A stretch of DNA of 64,000 nucleotides from Congeria kusceri. Lineage: Eukaryota; Mollusca; Bivalvia; Myida; Dreissenidae. The notes beneath the pieces are model-generated. The model ran no database searches. It was not told where the DNA came from and saw only the letters and a list, made by a program, of their open reading frames with translations. The stretch's first letter is position 1. The number at the start of each line of letters is the position of its first letter. The stretch is taken from contig CM051025.1 of NCBI GenBank assembly GCA_027627225.1, positions 75,851,974-75,915,973 on the forward strand. Reading direction: 5' to 3'. The position numbers and the translations under genes are program-made. Shown here piece after piece: positions 50,901-53,594 of this stretch.

Positions 50901-53594
50901 TGATGGGTTGTAGTTGAAACATACATAACATGTAATATAAGTTACGGTTCATTAATTGTTAATGTAGTTTGGAGAACATTACTGTATTTAATACTTTAAA
51001 AATATGTTTTTACAATATATTGTTGAAATTGCCGCAGTTTTAAAGAGGTTGTCAAATGTGAAATGAAATTGCCAAGAATAGTTAAAAGGCAACACTGTAG
51101 ATTTTCATAGGGCTTTGCTGTGGTGAAATTTAAAAAAATCAGAATGCGGGTTATATTGTTTTAACTAATCAAAACTTTCTTTAAGGTTTCTTTCCGATCA
51201 TACATACTATACAATTTAATATGGTGTGTGAAGGTCCATATAAATAACAATGTAGACCAACATTAATTTTATGATAGCTTAATACTGTTAAATATACTAA
51301 AATTTGGAAATGTATAATATTATTATATACTACATAATTATTGCATTATATCGTATTTTAGCAAATATTGTATAAAATTATTTATTATAATAATAATTTG
51401 TGTTATGTTCGTTCCATATTTGTTAAATAAAACTGTAGTATTTTACGACTTGTTATTCACTTTTGTTCAATTGCAGTGAATTTATTTTTCAAATACAATC
51501 AATTTATGTTTGTATTTTACATTAAATGCATATAAATTACATAGAACTAAGTTAATTCATGTTACTTTTGGAGTAATACAATAATTTATTTTTTTATACT
51601 GACGATTACCAGTCTTATCACAATATATTTAGAGGAATTTCTATTAATGTGACAGTCATAATATTGGTAACAGTGTTCTTTAAAAAGAGTAACCTATATC
51701 ACTTGGTACCATTTATGATGAGGTGTTATTTCACAATAATAATTTAACAAGTTAAATGCATAAAATAATTGTTTATTATTTGAAATAATGATCATAACTG
51801 GTTTTTGCACCCAAAATACTTGTTGCAAAAACATGATAAGAGCACTTATGCAGTTTTTCCACCAAAAAATTTCAGCGTCAAAAACTGGTAAGTGCTAATT
51901 ATCAAAATATCTTTCCTTTGTTGCATTTAATAAAATTAAATGTTTAAGAATACATAAATTTTTTGTTTGATTTAAGAAAATACAATGTTTATGGAAAACA
52001 GTATATTTTTTAAAACAATATTCAGTTTTTGTCATCTCCTGTAAAATTAGAAAATTGCAGATAATCAGTGCTTGCTCTAAGGTGACGTGCTTATTCACTA
52101 TCTGCTGGGACAATCTGCTTTAGTTCACTTCTAAATCTTTCTACACATAAATAGAGACTTTTAGTGTCAGTGTATTACAAATACAAAACAGTTATCTGTG
52201 CATTATTGCTAGGATAAATGCTTTTTATTTCAAACAAACCTGATAACAGTTTGGTACAGGAAAACATACACATTCAGGAATAGTCATTGTATGGATAGTG
52301 TGCAATTTGCTGATATATCATACTTTGGAGTTCTGTGTTAATTGTGTTTTAACCATTTAATTCATATGATTTGTTTATAAGGGCTGTTCCAGGAAAAAAG
52401 GTGATGAGGGGGTGGAATGCCAATGTATTAAAATTTGGTGGATGGGGGTCGATAGAGGGGATAAAACGGATTATCATTGACTTCAGAAAAGTTGTGTTGG
52501 TAGTACCCCATTTTTGGACTGGCATTCCGCCCACCCATCACTTTTTTTCCTGGAACAGCCCTAAGTAAGAACTATACAGAAAACACCTACATATATTCAC
52601 AATTACACACAGCAAAAATCTGACCGAGCACAAAGTTAATGCATCGTTAGCAGTAAACATTTATTACTTCATTGCTTATTCGCCAAATTATTAGTAGATT
52701 TTTATCCACACAATATTCTGAGCCAAATTATTAGTAGATTTTTATCCACACAATATTCTGATGCTGGTGGTCTGAAGGTGTTATCGCTACCTGAGTGCAT
52801 GGAGGCAGTATATGGTCCTGGGCATGTTCTTCTTATCATAAATATCTGTAGTCTCTGGGTAGAATATCTGAAATCAAATATGCATAGTTATGGTAATTAT
52901 TGGAATGAAACTTACAGAATGATAATTAAGAACATAACATTTAATACTAAAATCTTAATATGTGTGTACTGCATTCCAAAACAAAAACATGCTCATCTGT
53001 TTACAAATCTGTTGTTTGTGGACTGACAATGTAAGCATTGAAATGTAAATATTAGGAGTTCAATGAATATACTTTTTGTTCTGTTCCAAACTACTCCTAA
53101 TTCAGAGTGTTTCCCAAATTCTATGTTTGACTTATTCCATACAATGAACCGAACTGCAATTCACTAAATTCAGGTAGACCTCATTTCATATAAATTGAAA
53201 TTGAATTTCTGTATTAATGGGGTCAACATCGTCCATGTTTAGCTACAGTATGAATCAATACTTGATTTGCAGATTTTGGCAAAATAACTAACAAATATCT
53301 CTTGGCTATATTTCCCAAAGTTATTTGGCAATATTTCCAAATAACTTTGGGAAATATCATCAAGAAAATAATTGGTGTTACTGGGCATCAAGTATCAGAT
53401 AGAACACACACAGTGTTATTTTTGTGGTGGGAATCATCCATCACTCCAAGTTATTACAAGTCGAAAATTCTGACAAGGCGAAGGCGAGTGAAATACTTGC
53501 GCAGTACTGTACATACCCGAGGTAATCCGACCTCCTCCATGGCCTGGAACCACTGGTTCAGGTTGTCTGTGTGCCTGAAGTGGAGGCCTCGTGC
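5609..53594 (-). CDS. IQGAP1: IQGAP scaffold protein, internal part of gene (21 exons)
   Basis: IQGAP proteins are cytoplasmic scaffolds that bind actin through an N-terminal calponin-homology domain, calmodulin or myosin light chains through IQ motifs, and Rac1/Cdc42 through a RasGAP-related domain that lacks GAP activity. The 21 exons listed separately total 2,786 nt and join with consistent phases. The order is: end of CH domain, '[18 protein letters not shown]', coiled IQGAP repeats with recurring 'AINEAI'-type segments, WW-like segment, four IQ motifs, 'FVHLLD', '[13 protein letters not shown]', then the start of the RasGAP-related domain with '[16 protein letters not shown]'. The segment aligns end to end with vertebrate IQGAP1/2/3 as I remember them. 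The paralogue cannot be assigned, so the symbol follows common invertebrate practice. The start codon, most of the CH domain, the rest of the RasGAP-related domain and the C-terminus are outside the window. The intron upstream of the first exon seen is at least 10.4 kb. Confidence 0.96.
5929..6461. other. Intron sequence, nothing recognised
   Basis: No exon, RNA or repeat boundary could be supported here. The composition is AT-rich and typical of the introns around it. Confidence 0.45.
6462..7264 (+). repeat. Pearl-like repeat family B, copy 1
   Basis: The 5' end AACTAGAACT is followed by the stem GTCAC-ATGA-GTGGC and TATACCCCCAC. The core has about 130-bp monomers with 'agtggtttgtaaccaaag', 'gaacttgacctgtattttatg' and 'gggccataactg'. 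It ends in a GACCGA-rich stretch and the palindrome ATACCCCC...GTGGGGGTATA (about 7230-7263). Confidence 0.7.
7458..7579 (-). CDS. IQGAP1: IQGAP exon: coiled linker before RasGAP-related domain
   Basis: A 122-nt exon encoding '[20 protein letters not shown]' and ITLQ. The 'MD(I/V)KIGLL(V/I)KN(R/K)ITLQ' block is one of the most conserved in IQGAPs. The donor is gtagct. Confidence 0.97.
7733..8846. mobile_element. Inverted-repeat element, CpG-rich ends, TA duplication
   Basis: Both ends carry CACTACGTCTAGCGTGATTT in inverted orientation and are flanked by TA (7731-7732 and 8847-8848). The outer 200 bp on each side hold many copies of CACCGCG or its complement. The interior (7930-8640) is AT-rich with no coding sequence. 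The size, TIRs and TA duplication fit a non-autonomous Tc1/mariner-superfamily element. It lies in the intron upstream of the exon at 7458-7579. Confidence 0.75.
8849..9166. other. Intron sequence between two transposons
   Basis: A short AT-rich gap with an A-run at 8960-8970. Nothing else was recognised. Confidence 0.45.
9169..11534 (+). mobile_element. pogo/Tigger-like DNA transposon, inactive
   Basis: The termini match in inverted orientation: CAGTGAAATGTGTCCAAACC at 9169 and, on the other strand, CAGTGAAACCTGTCTAAACC ending at 11534. TA flanks both ends (9167-9168, 11535-11536). CCGAAC motifs recur near both ends. The interior carries a broken CENP-B/DDE_1 transposase on the plus strand. 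The element sits in the intron downstream of the IQGAP exon at 11567-11653, just 32 bp from its donor. Confidence 0.93.
9730..11188 (+). pseudogene. Tigger-like transposase, broken
   Basis: The N-terminal helix-turn-helix reads '[19 protein letters not shown]', after a frameshift near 9765. It is followed by a CENP-B-type segment, '[20 protein letters not shown]' and '[13 protein letters not shown]', then a stop near 10122. The DDE_1 domain resumes with '[20 protein letters not shown]', '[20 protein letters not shown]', '[15 protein letters not shown]' and '[11 protein letters not shown]'. The stretch that should hold the first catalytic Asp (NADETGL region) is deleted. The second Asp is present in FLDNATSH. 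The third, expected as QPxD, reads QPKN next to another frameshift near 10540. The acidic C-terminal region (10611-11105) is frameshifted before a terminal 'TIGDFFKHM'. This copy cannot encode an active enzyme. Confidence 0.93.
11567..11653 (-). CDS. IQGAP1: IQGAP exon: linker before RasGAP-related domain
   Basis: An 87-nt exon encoding '[20 protein letters not shown]' and YTEEL, matching 'PPMVVVRKFVHLLDQSDQDFQEEL'. The Tigger-like transposon ends 32 bp downstream of its donor. Confidence 0.96.
11946..13098. mobile_element. P-family palindromic element, copy 1 (split by hAT)
   Basis: The left end GAGGTGTGTCATGGG at 11947 and the rest from 12874 to 13098 form one element when the hAT insertion is removed. 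It has two nested palindromes with variants of GCCTGTGCAG...CTGCACAGGC and ends near 13098 (cccaagacaagcctc). Its right end lies 9 bp from the donor of the IQGAP exon at 13108. Confidence 0.85.
11961..12873. mobile_element. hAT-like non-autonomous element with 8-bp duplication
   Basis: The element spans 11969-12865. The ends are TAGGGATGTCGACGAATA and, inverted, TAGGGATGGCAACGAATA, and both subterminal regions are rich in TATTCGAATA-type palindromes. The flanks gaaattgg (11961) and gaaaacgg (12866) match at 6 of 8 positions, the duplication length of hAT elements. It interrupts a P-family palindromic element. The interior has no transposase. Confidence 0.85.
13108..13177 (-). CDS. IQGAP1: IQGAP exon: IQ motif 4
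   Basis: A 70-nt exon encoding '[20 protein letters not shown]' and RAL, the fourth IQ motif (family: 'IIKIQAFIRANKARDDYKTL'). It leaves in phase 1. A P-family element begins about 10 nt into the downstream intron. Confidence 0.95.
13274..13636. mobile_element. hAT-like MITE with 5-bp duplication
   Basis: The ends are CAGTGTTGTTTTTTTCACC and, inverted, CAGTGTTTTTCAGGGCC. The flanks acatg/agatg match at 4 of 5 positions. The internal 'aaaggtggtggggcccttcag' and 'ggggattttatggcaaaa' recur, diverged, in the element at 41342-41736. It has no coding capacity. Confidence 0.7.
13907..13978 (-). CDS. IQGAP1: IQGAP exon: IQ motif 3
   Basis: A 24-codon exon encoding '[20 protein letters not shown]' and FKDH, a clear IQ motif matching 'IQSLARMHQARKRYRDRLQYFRDH' of IQGAP1. 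The acceptor is ...tgtttcag and the donor gtaagg. Confidence 0.96.
14060..15022 (+). repeat. Pearl-like repeat family B, copy 2
   Basis: It has the same monomers as 6462-7264 ('agtggtttgtaaccaaagt', 'gaacttgacctgta', 'ggggccataactctg') and ends in CACCCCCAAACTTTG...GTGGGGGTATA near 14990-15020. The 5' hairpin is degenerate here. Confidence 0.65.
15102..15205. mobile_element. P-family palindromic element, copy 2 (deleted)
   Basis: The left end GAGGCATGTCGAGGG and right end ACACGCCTC are joined by one palindrome (cctgattagcctaagcag...caggttaatccggg). The second palindrome and centre are missing. It lies 64 bp downstream of the donor of the exon at 15270-15353. Confidence 0.75.
15270..15353 (-). 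CDS. IQGAP1: IQGAP exon: IQ motif 2
   Basis: A 28-codon exon, phase 0, continuing IQ2 as '[20 protein letters not shown]' and ending 'GASTK'. The sense-strand donor is gtacag. A truncated P-family element sits 64 bp downstream of the donor. Confidence 0.95.
15619..16157 (+). repeat. Pearl-like repeat family C, copy 2
   Basis: The 5' end AACTAGA-ACTC-AGC-GAGT is followed by TGTCGCCTGACG. It has monomers with 'gggcaataactccaaaagta', 'ggttcttgtgcactgcactt' and 'cctatgaagtttcaagttga', a 'gccgccgacaccgccgcc' stretch, and the 3' stem TGTCGCC-tagtaa-GGCGACA. Confidence 0.7.
16332..17703 (+). repeat. Pearl-like repeat family E
   Basis: The 5' hairpin TGTCAC-aggat-GTGACA is followed by TATGCCCCCGAA. 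It has about six monomers with 'gacctttgaccttgaattg', 'cacattgtctggtcatg' and 'aaaatccttccaggcgtt', a GACGGACGGAC/CACCCAC microsatellite (17593-17668), and the 3' stem ATGCCC-tcctt-CGGGGGCAT. Confidence 0.7.
17871..18041 (-). CDS. IQGAP1: IQGAP exon: IQ motif 1
   Basis: A 57-codon exon, phase 0. It contains '[20 protein letters not shown]' (first IQ motif: VQ..ARGYxxRxxYRxR) and ends 'EPSVVKIQ', which opens the second IQ motif. The exon boundary therefore splits IQ2. IQ motifs bind calmodulin and myosin essential light chain in the family. Confidence 0.96.
18073..18400. mobile_element. Degenerate hAT-like MITE
   Basis: It has 'ttttccagagtcaatggcta' and 'ccctgatgtttccatgatgg', and resembles 20083-20466 with matching start and end motifs. 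Boundaries are approximate and no target duplication could be resolved. Confidence 0.4.
18800..19333. repeat. 57-bp tandem array built from an exon-intron junction
   Basis: Eight copies start at 18800, 18857, 18914, 18971, 19028, 19085, 19142 and 19199. Shorter derivatives reach the WW exon at 19334. On the gene's sense strand each unit holds the last 25 nt of that exon (cctcctaacaaaagatgaga, then tacag), its donor (gtatgggc), and about 32 nt of intron ending ttctctgttag. Copies at 18857, 18914 and 19142 have the donor changed from GT to TT; the rest keep GT. Because 57 is a multiple of 3, the plus strand shows a 19-residue repeat frame that is not a gene. Confidence 0.92.
19334..19495 (-). 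CDS. IQGAP1: IQGAP exon: WW-like segment
   Basis: A 54-codon exon, phase 0 at both ends. It contains '[20 protein letters not shown]' followed by DYLWSR. The aromatic run FFF and two spaced tryptophans fit the WW domain of IQGAPs ('WV.GGYYYYHN....GW'). It ends 'SLLTKDEIQ', matching 'SREEIQ' in IQGAP1. The last 25 nt of the exon plus its donor form part of the 57-bp unit repeated in the downstream intron. Confidence 0.94.
19496..19830. other. Short AT-rich intron
   Basis: Intron between two IQGAP exons. No repeat or other feature recognised. Confidence 0.6.
19831..19964 (-). CDS. IQGAP1: IQGAP exon: last IQGAP repeat
   Basis: A 134-nt exon encoding '[20 protein letters not shown]', '[20 protein letters not shown]' and QKLK. 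It corresponds to the family's 'AINEAVESGDVGKTLSALRSPDVG' repeat, just before the WW segment. The acceptor gggtgtag has a poor pyrimidine tract. Confidence 0.92.
20083..20466. mobile_element. Degenerate hAT-like MITE
   Basis: Bounded by 'cagtggccactacgttctg' and, inverted, 'aggctggccactgactcgtg'. The interior resembles 18073-18400 (ccctgatgtttccctgacat). It is non-coding and its duplication is unresolved. Confidence 0.5.
20750..20840 (-). CDS. IQGAP1: IQGAP exon: IQGAP repeat
   Basis: A 91-nt exon encoding '[20 protein letters not shown]' and VE. The 'LWLDEIQ' core is nearly invariant in IQGAPs. It leaves in phase 1 with donor gtaagt. Confidence 0.95.
21120..21836 (-). repeat. TTAAAGGGAC-type repeat with tRNA-like segment, copy 1
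   Basis: On the minus strand it begins TTAAAGGGACGTGTTCACAG near 21836. It contains a tRNA-like segment at about 21498-21562 with A-box-like TGGCCGAGTGG and B-box-like GTTCGAGTCC. The anticodon loop would be CTTATGA. Acceptor and T stems do not pair, so it is a tRNA-derived sequence, probably SINE-like, and not a functional tRNA. The left boundary is uncertain. Confidence 0.55.
21871..22034 (-). CDS. IQGAP1: IQGAP exon: IQGAP repeat
   Basis: A 164-nt exon. It encodes '[20 protein letters not shown]', then '[20 protein letters not shown]' and a basic helix ending 'RQKKQKAE'. It matches 'LAIGLINEALDEGDAQKTLQ' and 'IPAAKLEGV' of IQGAP1. The donor is gtagaa. Confidence 0.95.
22349..22430 (-). 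CDS. IQGAP1: IQGAP exon: IQGAP repeat
   Basis: An 82-nt exon encoding '[20 protein letters not shown]' and EEHL. It corresponds to 'FITWNDIQACVDHVNLVVQEEHERIL' in the family. The acceptor ...attacag is preceded at 36 nt by a P-family element. The donor is gtaagt. Confidence 0.94.
22466..22713. mobile_element. P-family palindromic element, copy 3
   Basis: It starts GAGACGTGTCGTGGG and ends CCATGACATGCCTC. Two palindromes built on GCCTGTGCAG/CTGCACAGG flank a centre containing 'ttctgtttcaaggacgtctt'. Its left end lies 35 bp from the acceptor of the IQGAP exon at 22349-22430. Confidence 0.85.
22972..23999 (+). repeat. Pearl-like repeat family B, copy 3
   Basis: It has the best-preserved family B 5' end: GTCAC-ATGA-GTGAC, a perfect 5-bp stem, followed by TATACCCCAA. 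Its core monomers match copies 1 and 2. It ends ACTCCCCCTAAACTTCATTTG and TAGGGGTATT, directly abutting the next element. Confidence 0.7.
24002..24735. mobile_element. TA-flanked inverted-repeat MITE
   Basis: The ends are CCATAATTTCTTGCATATAT and, inverted, CCGTAAATTCACGGGTATAG, each flanked by TA (24000-24001, 24736-24737). Both ends include a 'cttatat' segment (gcgtcttatata near 24083, gcgtcttatatgcgg near 24694). No coding sequence. It is probably a pogo or mariner-type non-autonomous element. Confidence 0.6.
24893..25056 (-). CDS. IQGAP1: IQGAP exon: IQGAP repeat
   Basis: A 164-nt exon encoding '[20 protein letters not shown]' and then '[20 protein letters not shown]'. This matches the IQGAP1 segment with 'LSSVALINRALESGD' and 'EEENCQRYLDEL'. 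A palindromic P-family element begins only 14 bp upstream of its acceptor, so the branch point must lie inside the element. Confidence 0.95.
25071..25299. mobile_element. P-family palindromic element, copy 4
   Basis: It starts GTGGCGCATCGTGAG, carries the GCCTGTGCAGTCTGCACAGG palindrome, and ends CTCATGACGTGCCAC. The second palindrome is partly lost. Only 14 bp separate it from the acceptor of the exon at 24893-25056. Confidence 0.85.
25300..26845. other. Intron with a possible inverted-repeat element
   Basis: 'aaagacgatttctgtattttt' near 25540 and its inverted partner (aaaagacgatttctgcagtt) near 26500-26522 could be the ends of an element of about 1 kb. No target duplication is clear. The remainder is AT-rich with nothing recognised. 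Confidence 0.35.
26846..27046 (-). CDS. IQGAP1: IQGAP exon: IQGAP repeat
   Basis: A 201-nt exon. It encodes '[20 protein letters not shown]' followed by '[20 protein letters not shown]' and an acidic stretch ending '[11 protein letters not shown]'. The 'PxxQLPxxxxFAxxLY' signature is typical of this repeat in IQGAPs. Entry and exit phases fit its neighbours. Confidence 0.95.
27324..27792. repeat. 32-bp minisatellite
   Basis: About 15 tandem copies of a 31-33 bp unit read 'cccataaagcatttaaatga' followed by 'catgttctcttt'. Copies differ at one or a few positions. The array is purely tandem with no unique spacers. Confidence 0.9.
27905..28622 (+). repeat. Pearl-like repeat family C, copy 3
   Basis: It begins AACTAGAAATCCGTGAGT, then TGTCGCCTGACGCC. 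It has four monomers with 'gggcaataactcc', 'gtgcactgcact' and 'atgaagtttcaagt', a 'gccgctgccgccgaa' stretch, and the end GTTGCCTAGTCAGGCGACA. Confidence 0.7.
28694..30990 (+). repeat. Pearl-like repeat family G, copy 1 (split by family D)
   Basis: The 5' end ACAAGAGGGCCATAATGGCCC is a hairpin, followed by GCTCACCTGAG. The core has 'gggcaataactctggtgttt' and 'gtgaagattggatgaaaaat' monomers. After the family D insertion it resumes at 30880 and ends with AGCTCACC-gagcacttcgtgc-TCAGGTGAGCT. This resembles the ACAAGAGGGCC...CTCACCTG repeats common in bivalves. Confidence 0.7.
29814..30879 (+). repeat. Pearl-like repeat family D
   Basis: It lies inside family G. The 5' end ACTAGACAT is followed by a perfect stem GTGTCC-ATA-GGACAC and GATGCCCCCAC. 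About six monomers of about 155 bp carry 'aaaatacccaggtgcacaag', 'gtttcatcactctagcagt' and 'gccataactccgctgatgt'. It ends with a GGACGGATGGAC stretch and ATGCACCCCCTCC...GTGGGGGCATA. The outermost ACTAGA and TCTAGT are inverted. Confidence 0.7.
31080..31170 (-). CDS. IQGAP1: IQGAP exon: IQGAP repeat
   Basis: A 91-nt exon encoding '[20 protein letters not shown]' and then AEYQ, matching the 'LQKEELQSGVDAANSAAQQYQ' part of IQGAP1. It leaves in phase 1. The donor is gtatgg. Confidence 0.94.
31583..35063. mobile_element. hAT-like element inside the previous one
   Basis: The ends are CAGTGCTCCAGCCAGG and, inverted, CAGTGCTCCAGCTAGG, followed inward on both sides by 'gggcaggg' or its complement. 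The flanks atcag/atctg match at 4 of 5. It contains a third element at 32500-33694. Short open frames (for example 32168-32371 and 34520-34708) resemble nothing known, and no transposase was found. Confidence 0.6.
32500..33694. mobile_element. TIR element nested at third level, 6-bp duplication
   Basis: The ends are CAGGGATCATCCTAG and, inverted, CAAGGATCATCCTAG, flanked by perfect ATGAAC direct repeats (32494-32499 and 33695-33700). No transposase was recognised. The duplication length and CA-G ends fit hAT variants with 6-bp duplications, but this is an inference. Confidence 0.65.
36177..36435. mobile_element. P-family palindromic element, copy 5
   Basis: A near-complete copy that starts GAGGCGCATCGTTGG and ends CACGACGCGCCTC. 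It has two long palindromes (GATTAGCCTGTGCAGTCCGC and complements) and the centre 'tttcaaggaagtctcttcta'. It lies 71 bp downstream of the donor of the exon at 36507-36667. Confidence 0.9.
36507..36667 (-). CDS. IQGAP1: IQGAP exon: IQGAP repeat
   Basis: A 161-nt exon encoding '[20 protein letters not shown]' and onward through '[18 protein letters not shown]' to 'QAARQVKK'. It shows the usual repeat pattern of a helix, a short (D/E)-rich turn, an L..L(K/R)NPA motif and a second helix. The donor is gttggt, weaker than its neighbours. Confidence 0.94.
36668..37399. other. Intron, nothing recognised
   Basis: AT-rich sequence between two IQGAP exons. No TIRs, arrays or RNA-like structures could be supported. 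Confidence 0.5.
37400..37493 (-). CDS. IQGAP1: IQGAP exon: IQGAP repeat
   Basis: A 94-nt exon starting in phase 0. It includes '[20 protein letters not shown]', matching the 'DVYEELLTQAEIQGN' region of IQGAP1. It ends with one base that the next exon completes to Thr. The donor gtgagt is a consensus site. Confidence 0.95.
37741..38516 (+). mobile_element. hAT-like element with transposase fragment
   Basis: The element spans 37749-38508. The ends are AGGGCTCGACATTAA and, inverted, GGGCTCGACGTTAA. The flanks taacatgc and taacatgt (37741, 38509) match at 7 of 8. On the plus strand near 38225-38295 it encodes '[20 protein letters not shown]' and then DEMI before a stop. This matches the N-terminal 'F.P.WLEEFPWL.Y' segment of ZMYM6/KIAA1586-type hAT transposases. 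It is an internally deleted derivative. Confidence 0.8.
38779..39071 (-). CDS. IQGAP1: IQGAP exon: start of IQGAP repeats
   Basis: A 293-nt exon. It encodes '[20 protein letters not shown]', a motif strongly conserved in IQGAPs, then '[20 protein letters not shown]' and a helical segment ending '[14 protein letters not shown]'. This is the linker after the CH domain and the first IQGAP-specific repeat, which contributes to self-association in the family. The donor is gtatgt. Confidence 0.97.
39072..39782. other. Intron sequence with short G-rich patch
   Basis: It includes 'gaggggcagcaggggggg' near 39321-39338, similar in composition to the end of the element at 31583. No element boundaries could be established. 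Confidence 0.35.
39783..41174. mobile_element. Putative TIR element with repeated GGGTAATATCGACAC
   Basis: The ends are CAATGTCGGGTAATATCGAC and, inverted, TAATGTCGCGTAATTTCGAC. Flanking ctagag/ctcgag could be a 6-bp duplication with one mismatch. GGGTAATATCGACAC or close variants recur at about 39790, 39970, 39989, 40771 and inverted at 41135. No coding sequence was recognised. Confidence 0.5.
41301..42126. mobile_element. Inverted-repeat MITE rich in AAGTGTATT, split by another MITE
   Basis: The ends share CCTTCTCGAAAAAGTGTATT in inverted orientation. The interior is full of 'aatacactt', 'aagtgtatt' and 'aatgcgtattaaatg' in both orientations. The flanks allow a TA duplication. The element at 41342-41736 is inserted near its left end. 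Confidence 0.65.
41342..41736. mobile_element. hAT-like MITE with 5-bp duplication
   Basis: It is an inverted, diverged relative of 13274-13636, with gccaaaa/ttttggc segments and 'gggccctgccacctttcccc'. The flanks gcatt/gtatt match at 4 of 5 positions. Non-coding. Confidence 0.6.
42127..44078. other. AT-rich intron, nothing recognised
   Basis: Nearly 2 kb without recognisable exons, TIRs, arrays or RNA genes. Open frames such as 43362-43568 and 43909-44145 lack any family resemblance. Confidence 0.45.
44079..44889. mobile_element. hAT-like MITE with 5-bp duplication
   Basis: The ends are CAGGCCTCTTTCT and, inverted, CAGGCCTTTTTCT, flanked by perfect AAGTG repeats (44074-44078 and 44890-44894). 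'ttcccaatt' recurs inside. No transposase. Confidence 0.7.
45018..45828. mobile_element. hAT-like MITE with 5-bp duplication
   Basis: The ends are CAGGGGTCACTC and, inverted, CAGGGGTCTCGA, flanked by perfect TTGGA repeats (45013-45017 and 45829-45833). AT-rich and non-coding. Confidence 0.7.
46230..46297 (-). CDS. IQGAP1: IQGAP exon: end of CH domain
   Basis: A 68-nt exon encoding '[18 protein letters not shown]' and then VNFT, the conserved end of the CH domain. It enters with one base completing Ser and leaves with one base (G) completing Glu. The intron on its 5' side, to the previous exon, holds the 5.6-kb transposon at 46493-52085. Confidence 0.95.
46361..46410. mobile_element. P-family solo terminus, copy 6
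   Basis: Only the left 50 bp of the family is present (AGGCGTGTCGTGGGAAAACT through GCGTAAAGTGTCGTC). It is flanked on both sides by the 13-bp direct repeat TAATGTGAATATG (46348-46360 and 46411-46423). It lies 63 bp upstream of the acceptor of the exon at 46230-46297. Confidence 0.85.
46493..46530 (+). repeat. Left terminal inverted repeat of the 5.6-kb transposon
   Basis: Reads TCACCTTAGAGCAAG, A, ACTGATTA, AG, TGCAA, then ATTTTCACATTTT. It aligns with the complement of 52048-52085 with three substitutions in the first 30 positions and one gap further in. Confidence 0.9.
47400..49120 (+). pseudogene. C76-like cysteine protease with 10-residue repeat tail
   Basis: The N-terminal part reads '[20 protein letters not shown]' (Cys codon 47457), then '[20 protein letters not shown]'. 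After a frame change between 47612 and 47657 it continues '[20 protein letters not shown]' (DxH at 47687-47695). The Cys early in the domain and the later D-x-H pair match the C76 (tegument-type) deubiquitinase fold, variants of which I recall in animal mobile elements. A linker rich in Ser and Asp follows, then the [10 protein letters not shown] repeats. A 5-nt deletion near 48809 shifts frame 2 to frame 0 mid-array. ATG 47400 is right after a possible 3' splice site (tttgtag), so the true start may be spliced from upstream. The protease role is inferred from motifs only. Confidence 0.7.
48150..49110 (+). repeat. 30-bp minisatellite encoding [10 protein letters not shown]
   Basis: About thirty tandem 30-bp units: 'gatcagtctattgttaacca', then 'ggctagtgct'. 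The left third is more diverged. From about 48790 the central asparagine codon (aac) switches to gcc or gac, giving VAQ/VDQ. The unit length keeps the reading frame. Two forward frames and one reverse frame have no stops, so the overlapping open frames (for example minus 48176-48805) are by-products. Confidence 0.92.
49121..50882 (+). pseudogene. DNCSGQN-motif protein, probable RNase H-fold transposase
   Basis: It reads '[19 protein letters not shown]', a Cys-rich '[15 protein letters not shown]', '[20 protein letters not shown]', then '[14 protein letters not shown]', '[15 protein letters not shown]', '[15 protein letters not shown]' and '[19 protein letters not shown]'. Conserved acids (Asp codons at 50049 and 50280, Glu/Asp at 50400/50406) could form a DD[E/D] triad. 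The same set of motifs occurs in large uncharacterised animal and fungal protein families (DUF7869-like), which I recall but cannot check. Damage: TGA at 49523, a 2-nt loss near 49886 just before DFCQQY, and TGA at 50817, after which the frame continues as '[20 protein letters not shown]' to TAA at 50880. Confidence 0.75.
50883..52047. other. AT-rich 3' flank of the 5.6-kb transposon
   Basis: Non-coding, with long A/T stretches around 51290-51420. Near 51800-51900 it contains 'gcacttatgcagtttttcca', resembling the inverted left-flank segments near 46688, so these may be subterminal repeats. Confidence 0.45.
52048..52085 (-). repeat. Right terminal inverted repeat of the 5.6-kb transposon
   Basis: On the minus strand it reads TCACCTTAGAGCAAG, C, ACTGATTA, TC, TGCAA, then TTTTCTAATTTT. 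It pairs with 46493-46530. Confidence 0.9.
52378..52564. mobile_element. PIF/Harbinger-like MITE
   Basis: The element 52381-52561 has long inverted repeats starting GGGCTGTTCCAGGAAAAAAG and continuing through GTGGAATGCCA on both arms. TAA flanks both sides (52378-52380, 52562-52564), the 3-bp TWA target typical of PIF/Harbinger. It is 181 bp and non-coding. Confidence 0.85.
52682..52762. repeat. 41-bp direct duplication
   Basis: 'gccaaattattagtagattt' and its continuation 'ttatccacacaatattctga' occur twice head to tail, immediately downstream of the donor of the exon at 52791-52867. The copies are identical, so the duplication is recent. Confidence 0.9.
52791..52867 (-). CDS. IQGAP1: IQGAP exon: CH domain continuation
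   Basis: A 77-nt exon encoding '[20 protein letters not shown]' and then CLHAL. It ends in phase 2 (AG-), and the next exon completes a serine. This is the helical part of the CH domain that follows 'GLP(R/K)' in IQGAPs. The donor is gtagcg. A 41-bp direct duplication lies just downstream in the intron. Confidence 0.95.
53308..53357. repeat. Perfect 21-bp inverted repeat
   Basis: The arm at 53308-53328 (starting ATATTTCCCAAAG) is an exact inverted copy of 53337-53357, with an 8-nt loop (caatattt). It lies in the intron between two CH-domain exons. The stem is too short for a typical microRNA precursor. No TIR flanks were seen. Confidence 0.9.
53517..53594 (-). CDS. IQGAP1: IQGAP exon: calponin-homology domain part
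   Basis: A 26-codon exon, phase 0 at both ends. It reads '[20 protein letters not shown]', then EVGLPR, the C-terminal half of the actin-binding CH domain. The acceptor is ...atttcag and the donor gtatgt. It is the most 5' IQGAP exon found in the window; no earlier CH-domain exon was seen up to base 64000. Confidence 0.95.

Larger units (their letters stand above)
46493..52085 (+). mobile_element. 5.6-kb DNA transposon with protease and DDE-like genes, inactive
   Basis: The terminal inverted repeats begin TCACCTTAGAGCAAG on both ends, continue ACTGATTA after one mismatch, and stay similar for about 38 bp. Between them, on the plus strand, are two degenerate genes: a C76-like protease with a repeat tail (47400-49120) and a DNCSGQN-containing protein (49121-50882). 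About 900 bp at the left and 1.2 kb at the right are AT-rich and non-coding, with small hairpins. No exact target duplication was found (flanks gcat and cgtg). It lies in the intron between the IQGAP exons at 52791 and 46230. I do not recognise the element as a named family. Confidence 0.85.
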
